Of a stretch of DNA of 64,000 bases, positions 8,183-15,524 are shown one piece after another. The notes beneath the pieces are model-generated. The model was not told where the DNA came from. It saw only the letters and a program-made list of their open reading frames with translations, and made no database searches. The DNA comes from Pseudomonas azotoformans (GTDB lineage: Bacteria > Pseudomonadota > Gammaproteobacteria > Pseudomonadales > Pseudomonadaceae). The stretch is from the NCBI RefSeq assembly GCF_001579805.1, contig NZ_CP014546.1:5456001-5520000 (forward strand), read 5' to 3'. A program made the position numbers and the translations under genes. Positions within the stretch are counted from its first letter, which is position 1. Each line of letters opens with the position of its first letter.

Positions 8183-9214
8183 TCAAGCATTCAGGGTGAA
8201 CAACATGTGCGGCGCAATCGCCAGGGCGATTGGCGCGCCGACGGCGTACAGCTGGTTGTCGCTGCTGTCGACCAGCAGCGGTTGCTGGCCGCCCACATCC
8301 ACCAGCAGGCGGCTTTGTGCGCCCTGGAAAAACTGCGCCAACAGACGGCCGTGCAGGTGCCCTTCTCCCTCCATCACCTTCAGGTGCTCCGGGCGGCAAT
8401 AGACCGTGCTGGGCCGCTCGGCGGCCTGCCACGGCAACTCGCCGCCGTGGACTTTCAAGCCATGGGCCGACAGCTCGATTACCTCGAAGGCATTGAGGTT
8501 GCCGACGAAGCCCGCGACGAAGGCGTTGGCAGGTTTCTGGTAGATGTCACGCGGGCTGGCCAGTTGCGCGACACGGCCGTGCTCCATGACCAGGATGCGG
8601 TCGCCCAGGGCCATGGCTTCGCCCTGGTCGTGGGTGACGAACACCGAGGTGATGCCGAGGCCGCGCAGCAGGTCATTCAGTTCGCTGCGCAGGCGTTCGC
8701 GCAATTGCGCGTCGAGGGCCGCCAGGGGTTCGTCCAGCAACAGCACTTTCGGACGCGGCGCCAAGGCACGGGCCAATGCCACGCGCTGGCGCTGGCCGCC
8801 GGAGAGTTCGTGGATGCTGCGCTTGCCGTGATGCTGCAAGCCCACCAGCTCCAGCAACTCGTCGCAGCGCTTGTTGCGTTCAGGCACCGACATCCCGCGA
8901 ATCTTCAAGCCGTAGACGATATTTCCCGCCACATCCAGGTTGGGAAACAGCGCGTAGTTCTGGAACACCATGCCCACGTCGCGGCGCTCGATGGGCAGGC
9001 GCGTCACGTCCTGGTCACCGAACAACACCTGGCCCACATCCGGGCGCTCCAGGCCGGCGATCAGGCGCAAGGTGGTGGTCTTGCCACAGCCGGACGGCCC
9101 GAGAATCGCCAGGGTTTCGCCGCCCTCGACGGTCAGGTTCAAGTCATGCACGGCCACGGTGCCGTCGGCGAACGCCTTGCGACAGCCTTGCAGGCGGATA
9201 GTGATAGCGGTCAT
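8183..9214 (-). CDS. ABC transporter ATP-binding subunit (Fe3+/spermidine/phosphonate-like class)
   Basis: Cytoplasmic ATPase of 343 residues energising the two permeases encoded upstream. Walker A is GPSGCGKTTT (about residues 39-48), then Q-loop VFQNYALFPNL, signature LSGGQRQRVALARAL, Walker B VLLLDEPLAALD and H-loop FVTHDQGEA. A C-terminal TOBE-like domain of about 100 residues follows. Length and TOBE domain place it with the PotA/FbpC group of importers. ATG 9212-9214 overlaps the permease stop by 4 bp. Confidence 0.95.
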   Translation of the reverse strand: MTAITIRLQGCRKAFADGTVAVHDLNLTVEGGETLAILGPSGCGKTTTLRLIAGLERPDVGQVLFGDQDVTRLPIERRDVGMVFQNYALFPNLDVAGNIVYGLKIRGMSVPERNKRCDELLELVGLQHHGKRSIHELSGGQRQRVALARALAPRPKVLLLDEPLAALDAQLRERLRSELNDLLRGLGITSVFVTHDQGEAMALGDRILVMEHGRVAQLASPRDIYQKPANAFVAGFVGNLNAFEVIELSAHGLKVHGGELPWQAAERPSTVYCRPEHLKVMEGEGHLHGRLLAQFFQGAQSRLLVDVGGQQPLLVDSSDNQLYAVGAPIALAIAPHMLFTLNA

Positions 9215-10005
9215 CGACGCTCTCCACGGGACAAACGGGCACTGATGGCCTGCAACGCAATCAGCAGCGGCACGATCATCAGCAAAAAGATAAGGGTGTA
9301 GGCGCTGGCGATCTCCAGGCGCGCCGAGGCGTAGCTGTCGGCCAGGCCCACGGGCAGGGTCTTGGTCATGGGGGTGTGAAGCATCCAGGTCAGGTTGAAT
9401 TCACCCAGGGACAAGGTCACCACCATCAGCACGCCGGCCAGGATTCCCGCGCGGCAGTTAGGCACCACCACACTGAAAAAGCGCTTGATCGGACCGGCGC
9501 CCAAGCTGGCCGCCGCCTCTTCCAGCACCGGCAGTTGCTGGCGTTGCATCACCGCCATCACCGGGCGTACCAGGAATGGCAAGGTGAACAGCACATGCCC
9601 GACCAGGATGAACAGCCAACTGCTGCGAAAGCTGCCGAACTGGCCGTAGGTGAGCAGCAACGCCAACGCACTGGCCAACCCCGGCATCGCCACGGGCAGC
9701 ACCATCAACTCTTCGAAGGCGCGGCTGAAGCGGTTGTTCATCCGCACCAGGGCGTAGGCGGCCGGCACGCCAATCACGCAGACACACACCGCGCAGGCCA
9801 GCGCCAATTGCAGCGACAACCACACAGTCGGCGAATAGGCCTGCCACACCTGGATCAACCAATCGAAGGTCAAGCCACTGGACAGACCGACGAAGAAGTT
9901 GCGGGTCAAACCCGCCAGCAACGACATCACCACCGGCACCAACATGAAGGCGCACACCAGCAGGGTAAACAGCAGTTGCAGCACAAACAGCGATGAACGT
10001 TTCAC
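9211..10005 (-). CDS. ABC transporter permease, second subunit
   Basis: Inner-membrane permease of 264 residues with about six spans. It carries the EAA loop recognised by the ATPase (EEAAASLGAGPIKRFFSVVV, about residues 165-185). GTG start at 10003-10005 overlaps the stop of the first permease by 4 bases (GTGA), a sign of translational coupling. It belongs to the binding-protein-dependent transport family that works as a PotB/PotC-type heterodimer. Confidence 0.92.
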   Translation of the reverse strand: MKRSSLFVLQLLFTLLVCAFMLVPVVMSLLAGLTRNFFVGLSSGLTFDWLIQVWQAYSPTVWLSLQLALACAVCVCVIGVPAAYALVRMNNRFSRAFEELMVLPVAMPGLASALALLLTYGQFGSFRSSWLFILVGHVLFTLPFLVRPVMAVMQRQQLPVLEEAAASLGAGPIKRFFSVVVPNCRAGILAGVLMVVTLSLGEFNLTWMLHTPMTKTLPVGLADSYASARLEIASAYTLIFLLMIVPLLIALQAISARLSRGERR

Positions 10006-10820
10006 AGCACAGTCCCCGCGTTTTTCACCAGGCGCCGGGTCAGCAGCAACACCGCCCAGGTCACCCCGCCCAGCACCACCGACAGCGCAGCGGCGACGGC
10101 AAAGTTGGCGTAGTTGGTGAATACGTTGTAGATCGCCACCGGGGTGACATTCAGTCGCGTGCCCAAGGTAAACGCCGTGCCGAAGGCGCCCATGGACGTG
10201 GCAAAACAGATCGCCCCGCAGGACGCCAACGCGGGTGCCAGGCCCGGCACGATCACGTCACACACCACGCGCCAATGCCCGGCACCCAGGGAGTGCGCGG
10301 CTTCTTCCAGGCTGCGATCAAGGCTCTCGCACGCGGCCATCACCGTGAGGATCACCCGTGGAATCGAGAAGTACAGGTAGCCCACGAACAGCCCCGCCAG
10401 CGAGTAGGCAAAGATCCAGCGCTCGCCAGCCAGTTGCAGGCCCAGTGAGGCCAGCAGGCCTTGGCGACCGGCCAGCAGAATCACCAGAAAGCCCACCACC
10501 ACACCGGGAAAGGCCAACGGAAAGGTGAGCAACGCCACCAGCGCCGAGCGCCCGAAAAACTGGTGCCGGGCGAGGAACACGCCGCTGATGCCGCCGATCA
10601 CCAGCGCCACCAGCGTCACCACCACGGCCAGCACCAGCGTTTGCCCAAGGCTACCCAGGTACTGCGCGCTGCTGAGCACCTGCCAGTAACCGCTGCCGTT
10701 GCTGTCGCGACTCTCGGCGCCGAGCACCATCAAGTGCGCCAGCGGCAGCAGCCAAAAGGCGAGCAGCACCGCAAAGGCCGGGGCCAGTGCCCAGGCGGCA
10801 TGTTTTGCCGATGCTGCCAC
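10002..10820 (-). CDS. ABC transporter permease, first subunit
   Basis: Inner-membrane permease of 272 residues with six predicted spans and the EAA motif EEAAHSLGAGHWRVVCDVIV. It starts with GTG at 10818-10820, directly abutting the TAA stop of the binding-protein gene (TAAGTG). The second permease overlaps its 3' end. The pair would form the membrane channel of the importer. Confidence 0.92.
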   Translation of the reverse strand: MAASAKHAAWALAPAFAVLLAFWLLPLAHLMVLGAESRDSNGSGYWQVLSSAQYLGSLGQTLVLAVVVTLVALVIGGISGVFLARHQFFGRSALVALLTFPLAFPGVVVGFLVILLAGRQGLLASLGLQLAGERWIFAYSLAGLFVGYLYFSIPRVILTVMAACESLDRSLEEAAHSLGAGHWRVVCDVIVPGLAPALASCGAICFATSMGAFGTAFTLGTRLNVTPVAIYNVFTNYANFAVAAALSVVLGGVTWAVLLLTRRLVKNAGTVL

Positions 10821-11825
10821 TTACTTGACCTCGTTCAGGTAACGGGCGGCGAAGGCTTCCTGCACAGCGGCCATTTTTTCGTAGTCCACCACCCCGGCGC
10901 GGGCGTAGTCGCTGTCAGGCAGAAACTGGGCGGCCACGTCAGCCGGCATTTTCATTGGGCGCACCGGGCGCAGGTAGGCCTTGGCCCAGAGTGCCTGGCC
11001 TTCGTCCGACAGCACGAAGTCGAGGACCTTTTGCGCATTGGCGCGGTGCGGTGCGTTGGCCACCAGGCTCATCACGTAGGGCACGCTGATGCTGCCTTCC
11101 TTCGGGATCACGAAGGCGACGTTGGCCTTATCTTTGTAGCGCGCGCGGTAGGCGTTGAAGTCGTAGTCCACCAGGATCGGCAACTCACCGGACAGCACCC
11201 GCGCATAGGCGGTTTGCTTGGGCACGATGGGCGCGTTCTTCGCCAACTTCTGGAAGTAGTCGATGGCCGGTGCGAAGTTGTCCAGGTCGCCGCCCAGGGC
11301 GCGGTTGATCGCCACGGCCGACACGTAGCCGACGAAGGCGCTGGACGGGTCGAGGTAACCGACCATGCCTTTGTATTCCGGCTTGAGCAGGTCGGCCCAG
11401 CTTTGCGGCACCGGCAAACCACCCAGCGCATCAACATTGACCATGATGCCCAAGGTACCGGAGTGGATCGCGAACCAATGGCCGGCCGGATCTTTCAAGC
11501 CAGCGGGAATCTGCTCCCAGGCCTTGGGTTTATAGGTGTCGACCACCTCGGCTTTTTGTGCCTGCAGGCCGAAGGTCACGCCGTAGTACACGACGTCGGC
11601 CACCGGCGCGGCTTTTTCCGCCACCAACTGCGCCAGGGACTGGCCGGAGTTCTTGTTGTCCAGCGGTACTTGCACGCCGGTGCTGGCGGCGATGGCCTTG
11701 AGCTGGGTGCCCCAGTCGGCCCAGTCCGGCGGGCAGTTGTAGCAGATCGCGGTTTCGGCGGCCTGGGCCAGGCTGGCCGCACCGCACAGCAGCACGGCTG
11801 CCAGGGTTTTACTGAGTGCGCGCAT
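10821..11825 (-). CDS. ABC transporter periplasmic substrate-binding protein
   Basis: Periplasmic solute receptor of 334 residues. The signal peptide is MRALSKTLAAVLLCGAASLA-QAA. The mature part has the extracellular solute-binding (group 1/8) layout: IHSGTLGIMVNVDALGGLPV, then SWADLLKPEYKGMVGYLDPS, and later SGELPILVDYDFNAYRAR. A pair of cysteines sits at the mature N-terminus (ICYNCPPDWADWG), which is unusual and may form a disulfide. First structural gene of the operon; its ATG lies inside the 3' end of the LacI-type regulator. Substrate unknown: homologues bind spermidine, iron or phosphonates. Confidence 0.9.
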   Translation of the reverse strand: MRALSKTLAAVLLCGAASLAQAAETAICYNCPPDWADWGTQLKAIAASTGVQVPLDNKNSGQSLAQLVAEKAAPVADVVYYGVTFGLQAQKAEVVDTYKPKAWEQIPAGLKDPAGHWFAIHSGTLGIMVNVDALGGLPVPQSWADLLKPEYKGMVGYLDPSSAFVGYVSAVAINRALGGDLDNFAPAIDYFQKLAKNAPIVPKQTAYARVLSGELPILVDYDFNAYRARYKDKANVAFVIPKEGSISVPYVMSLVANAPHRANAQKVLDFVLSDEGQALWAKAYLRPVRPMKMPADVAAQFLPDSDYARAGVVDYEKMAAVQEAFAARYLNEVK

Positions 11826-12828
11826 CAAGGGTTTCCTCGTGGGGTTGAGTACTGTCGCCCGGCCGGATATGGCAAGGCAGGCAATGGGACGTCGGGGCGT
11901 TGCCGGCGATCTGCGCCAGCAGTTGGTCAATCACGGTGCTGGCCAGCAAGGCGATGGGCTGCACCACGCTGCACAGGGTCGGGTGCATCTGGGTGCCGAG
12001 GCTGATGCCGTCGAAGCCCATCACCGACAATTGCTCGGGCACGTTCCAGGCGTTGCGACGCAGTTCGGCGATCAGGCTGATCGCCAGGAAATCGTTGGAG
12101 CACACCAATGCAGTCGGGGCCTTGTCGCCTCGCAAAAAGGGTTCGATAGCGGCGAATTCGGCTTGGGTGTGGGCCGGCATTTCGATCACCGCGCGGGGTT
12201 CCAGGCTGTATTCGCGCATGGCGTCGCAATAACCGGCGTAGCGCAGACGGGCACGGTCGGATTGCAACGCAGGACCGGCGACCATGCCGATGCGCCGATG
12301 CCCGGCTTCCAGCAGGTAACGCGTGGCCAGCGCCATGCCTGCGCGGTTGTCCACCGACACGGCGCTGTAGTTGGGATTGCTCGGTTGGTGATAAGCCAGC
12401 ACGAACGGGGTTTGCTCGGTGTTCAAGCTGCTGAGCACGCTGTTGCTCTCGGCATCGGTGACCGTCAGCACCAGGCCATCGACGCGCTGGCGCAACAGTT
12501 CTTCCACCACGATGCATTCGCGCTCGCTGCTGTAATCGGTGGTCGCCAGCAACAGGCTGTAGCCGCGCGCCCGAGCGGCGCGCTCCATGGCCTGGAACTG
12601 TTCGGCAAACACCGGGTTGAGCAGGTTGGGCACCACTACGCCGATCAACTGGGTGGTTTGCAGGCGCAGCTGGCGGCCCAGCAGATTGGGGCGAAAACCC
12701 AACTCACGGGCGGCGGCGAACACTTGCTCACGGGTGGTCGGGCGCACCTGGTCGGGGGAAGCAAAAGTGCGGGCGGCGGTGGCGCGGGATACGCCCGCCA
12801 GCCGGGCTACGTCTTTCAGGTCAGTCAT
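11809..12828 (-). CDS. LacI-family transcriptional regulator of the import operon
   Basis: DNA-binding repressor-type protein of 339 residues. The N-terminal helix-turn-helix reads MTDLKDVARLAGVSRATAAR, followed by the hinge helix (GFRPNLLGRQLRLQTTQLIG) and a periplasmic-binding-protein-like effector domain. ATG 12826-12828 begins exactly at the HTH; the upstream frame extension has no family similarity. Its last 17 bases overlap the start of the binding-protein gene, so regulator and transporter share one transcript. A perfect 14-bp palindrome 12 bp upstream is a likely self-operator. Confidence 0.93.
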   Translation of the reverse strand: MTDLKDVARLAGVSRATAARTFASPDQVRPTTREQVFAAARELGFRPNLLGRQLRLQTTQLIGVVVPNLLNPVFAEQFQAMERAARARGYSLLLATTDYSSERECIVVEELLRQRVDGLVLTVTDAESNSVLSSLNTEQTPFVLAYHQPSNPNYSAVSVDNRAGMALATRYLLEAGHRRIGMVAGPALQSDRARLRYAGYCDAMREYSLEPRAVIEMPAHTQAEFAAIEPFLRGDKAPTALVCSNDFLAISLIAELRRNAWNVPEQLSVMGFDGISLGTQMHPTLCSVVQPIALLASTVIDQLLAQIAGNAPTSHCLPCHIRPGDSTQPHEETLDARTQ

Positions 12829-12839
12829 TGTCACTCGCT

Positions 12840-12853
12840 TGAGATCGATCTCA
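12840..12853. promoter_or_regulatory. Candidate LacI-type operator
   Basis: TGAGATCGATCTCA is a perfect 14-bp palindrome with the central CG typical of LacI/PurR-family operators. It lies 12 bp upstream of the LacI-type gene. It could block that promoter and hence the whole downstream import operon. Confidence 0.6.
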
Positions 12854-12912
12854 TTGGCGAGGACAGTAGCGGGGGAATGTGGCAGTTCGGCGGTAAGGAG
12901 ATGACAGTTTGA

Positions 12913-12928
12913 TGGCACCTGGCTTGCT
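12913..12928 (+). promoter_or_regulatory. Sigma-54 (RpoN) promoter upstream of nspC
   Basis: TGGCAC-CTGGC-TTGCT matches the -24/-12 consensus TGGCAC-N5-TTGCW at every fixed position and points toward nspC. Transcription would begin about 12-15 bp further on, leaving a leader of roughly 140 bases. No enhancer-binding protein gene is nearby; a global one such as NtrC is possible. Confidence 0.6.
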
Positions 12929-13083
12929 ACCCATTGATCCGGGGTATGCCCATAGATGGTCATACTCAGCGGGTATCATTGAAACCCAGGGCAGCAAAAT
13001 CCGCCCACTAACCTTTCGATTCGATCCAAGTGCGGGCACAATGCGTGTCCTTTTTTGGCAGGCACCGCCGCAGGCTCTCAAAA

Positions 13084-14181
13084 ATGATCAAAACGCCGTA
13101 CTACCTCATCGATAAACAGAAGCTTCTGGTCAACATGCAGAAGATTGCTTACGTGCGCGAGCAGTCCGGCGCCAAGGCGTTGCTGGCGCTCAAGTGCTTT
13201 GCCACCTGGTCGGTGTTCGACCTGATGCAGCAATACATGGACGGCACCACCTCGTCGTCGTTGTATGAGCTCAAGCTCGGTCGCCAGAAGTTCGAAGGCG
13301 AGGCACACGCCTACAGCGTGGCCTGGGCCGACGATGAAATCGAAGAGATGCTGGACAACTGCGACAAGATCATCTTCAACTCGATCAGCCAGCTGCAACG
13401 CTTTGCCGAACGTTCCGAAGGCAAGACCCGTGGCCTGCGCGTCAACCCGCAGGTGAGCAGCTCCGACTACCTGCTGGCCGACCCGGCGCGCCCGTTCAGC
13501 CGCTTGGGCGAATGGGACCCGGTGAAGATCGAAGGCGTGATCGAGCAGATCTCCGGCTTCATGTTCCACAACAACTGCGAGAACGGCGATTTCAGCCTGT
13601 TCGACAAGATGCTCGGCACCATCGAAGAACGCTTCGGCGCGCTGCTGCACAAGGTCGAGTGGGTCAGCCTCGGCGGCGGCATCCACTTCACCGGTGAAGA
13701 CTATGCGGTGGACGCGTTCTGCGCACGCCTGAAGGCGTTCTCCGAAAAGTACGGCGTGCAGGTGTACCTGGAACCCGGCGAAGCGGCGATCACCAATAGC
13801 GCCTCCCTGGAAGTCACCGTGCTCGACACCCTCTACAACGGCAAGCACCTCGCCGTGGTAGACAGCTCCATCGAAGCCCACCTGCTGGACCTGCTGATCT
13901 ATCGCCTCAACGCCAAGCTGGCGCCAAGCGACGGTGAACACACCTTCATGGTGTGCGGCAAATCCTGCCTGGCCGGGGATATCTTCGGCGAGTATCAATT
14001 TGATCGTCCGCTGGCCATCGGCGATCGGCTGTCGTTCATCGACACCGCAGGCTACACCATGGTCAAGAAAAACTGGTTCAACGGCCTGAAAATGCCGTCC
14101 ATCGTAGTGAAACAACTCGACGGTACAGTCGAGGTGGTTCGTGAATTTGGTTACGACGACTACCTGTCCAGCCTTTCGTAA
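13084..14181 (+). CDS. nspC: Carboxynorspermidine / carboxyspermidine decarboxylase
   Basis: PLP-dependent, alanine-racemase-fold decarboxylase of 365 residues. It removes the carboxyl group from carboxy(nor)spermidine, the last step of the aspartate-semialdehyde route to spermidine or norspermidine. The PLP lysine lies in LLALKCFATW (K37). Further family blocks are FMFHNNCENGDF, SLGGGIHF, LEPGEA and the dimer-interface cysteine in CGKSCLAGD (near residue 295). ATG 13084 follows a purine-rich stretch. It is followed 28 bp later by the matching dehydrogenase gene, so both pathway enzymes are present. Confidence 0.93.
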   Translation: MIKTPYYLIDKQKLLVNMQKIAYVREQSGAKALLALKCFATWSVFDLMQQYMDGTTSSSLYELKLGRQKFEGEAHAYSVAWADDEIEEMLDNCDKIIFNSISQLQRFAERSEGKTRGLRVNPQVSSSDYLLADPARPFSRLGEWDPVKIEGVIEQISGFMFHNNCENGDFSLFDKMLGTIEERFGALLHKVEWVSLGGGIHFTGEDYAVDAFCARLKAFSEKYGVQVYLEPGEAAITNSASLEVTVLDTLYNGKHLAVVDSSIEAHLLDLLIYRLNAKLAPSDGEHTFMVCGKSCLAGDIFGEYQFDRPLAIGDRLSFIDTAGYTMVKKNWFNGLKMPSIVVKQLDGTVEVVREFGYDDYLSSLS

Positions 14182-14209
14182 GCTGGCGGATAAAGGAGAG
14201 ATAAAGCAA

Positions 14210-15454
14210 TTGAAAAAGAACGTTCTTATCATTGGTGCAGGAGGTGTCGCCAAGGTGGTGGCCCACAAGTGCGCGCAGCACAACGACGAACTCGGTCGTA
14301 TTGCTATCGCGTCGCGCAACATCTCCAAATGCCAGGCCATCATCGACAGCGTCAAGGCCAAGGGTAGCCTCAAGGTTCCCGCCGACATCCAAGCCTTCGC
14401 GCTGAACGCCCTGGACGTGGAAGCGACCAAGGCCCTGATCCGCGAGACCGACTCGCAGATCGTTATCAACGTAGGTTCCGCGTTCCTCAACATGTCGGTG
14501 CTGCGCGCCTGCATCGATACGGGCGTTGCCTACCTCGACACCGCCATCCACGAAGAGCCGGGCAAGGTCTGCGAGACCCCGCCGTGGTACGGCAACTACG
14601 AATGGAACCACCTGGAAGAGTGCAAACAGAAGAACATCACCGCCATCCTTGGCGTGGGCTTCGACCCGGGTGTCGTCAACGCGTACGCCGCGCTGGCGCA
14701 GCAACAGCATTTCGACCGTATTGATTCGATCGACATCCTCGACGTCAATGCCGGCTCCCATGGCAAATACTTCGCCACCAACTTCGACCCGGAAATCAAC
14801 TTCCGCGAGTTCACCGGACAGGTGTGGAGCTGGCAGAACAGCCAGTGGACCAGCAACACCATGTTCGAAGTCAAACGCACCGACGACCTGCCGGTCGTCG
14901 GTTCGCAGAACCTCTACCTCACCGGCCACGATGAAGTGCACTCGCTGTCGAAAAACCTCGACGTGCCCAACGTGCGTTTCTGGATGAGCTTCGGCGAACA
15001 CTACATCAACGTGTTCACCGTGCTGAAAAACCTCGGCCTGCTCTCCGAAAAGCCGGTCACCACCGCCGAAGGCCTGGAAGTCGTGCCGTTGAAACTGGTC
15101 AAGGCCGTGCTGCCCGACCCGTCTTCGCTCGCCCCCGGCTACACCGGCAAGACCTGCATCGGTGACCTGGTCAAAGGCACCAAAAATGGCCAGCCCCACG
15201 AGATGTTCATCTACAACGTGGCCTGCCATGAAGAAGCCTTTGCCGAAACCGACAGCCAGGGCATCTCCTACACCGCAGGCGTGCCACCAGTGGCCGCTGC
15301 GCTGCTGGTTGCCCGTGGCGAATGGGATGTGAAGCACATGGCCAACGTCGAGGAACTGCCGGCCGAGCCGTTCCTGAAAGCGCTGGATGTGATGGGGTTG
15401 CCGACTCGGATCAAAGACGAGAACGGTGATCGGGCTTGGGATGCGATTGCCTGA
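14210..15454 (+). CDS. Carboxynorspermidine dehydrogenase (saccharopine-dehydrogenase family)
   Basis: NAD(P)H-dependent enzyme of 414 residues that joins aspartate semialdehyde to a diamine (1,3-diaminopropane or putrescine). The N-terminal Rossmann motif is NVLIIGAGGVAKVVAHKCAQ. Family blocks ILGVGFDPGVVNAY and DVNAGSHGKYFATNF follow. The TTG start at 14210-14212 is chosen because AAAGGAGAG at 14192-14200 gives a good Shine-Dalgarno and the Rossmann strand begins right after it. A longer in-frame extension would reach into nspC. The tandem arrangement with nspC matches the known CANSDH-CANSDC pair. Confidence 0.92.
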   Translation: MKKNVLIIGAGGVAKVVAHKCAQHNDELGRIAIASRNISKCQAIIDSVKAKGSLKVPADIQAFALNALDVEATKALIRETDSQIVINVGSAFLNMSVLRACIDTGVAYLDTAIHEEPGKVCETPPWYGNYEWNHLEECKQKNITAILGVGFDPGVVNAYAALAQQQHFDRIDSIDILDVNAGSHGKYFATNFDPEINFREFTGQVWSWQNSQWTSNTMFEVKRTDDLPVVGSQNLYLTGHDEVHSLSKNLDVPNVRFWMSFGEHYINVFTVLKNLGLLSEKPVTTAEGLEVVPLKLVKAVLPDPSSLAPGYTGKTCIGDLVKGTKNGQPHEMFIYNVACHEEAFAETDSQGISYTAGVPPVAAALLVARGEWDVKHMANVEELPAEPFLKALDVMGLPTRIKDENGDRAWDAIA

Positions 15455-15471
15455 TCGTAATCGTTAACCAA

Positions 15472-15497
15472 AAAAAGCGCCCTCCAGGGCGCTTTTT
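15472..15497. terminator. Bidirectional intrinsic terminator
   Basis: GCGCCCT-CC-AGGGCGC hairpin flanked by an A run (about 15470-15476) and T5 (15493-15497), placed between the convergent polyamine and 647-residue-protein genes. It can serve both strands. Confidence 0.85.
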
Positions 15498-15524
15498 GCA
15501 TGAACAGCCCCCGGTTCTGCCACG

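Noticed and set aside
13078-15337. Long minus-strand open frames opposite nspC and the dehydrogenase
   Set aside because: Translations are low-complexity His/Val/Ala-rich shadows; the plus-strand proteins have clear catalytic motifs.
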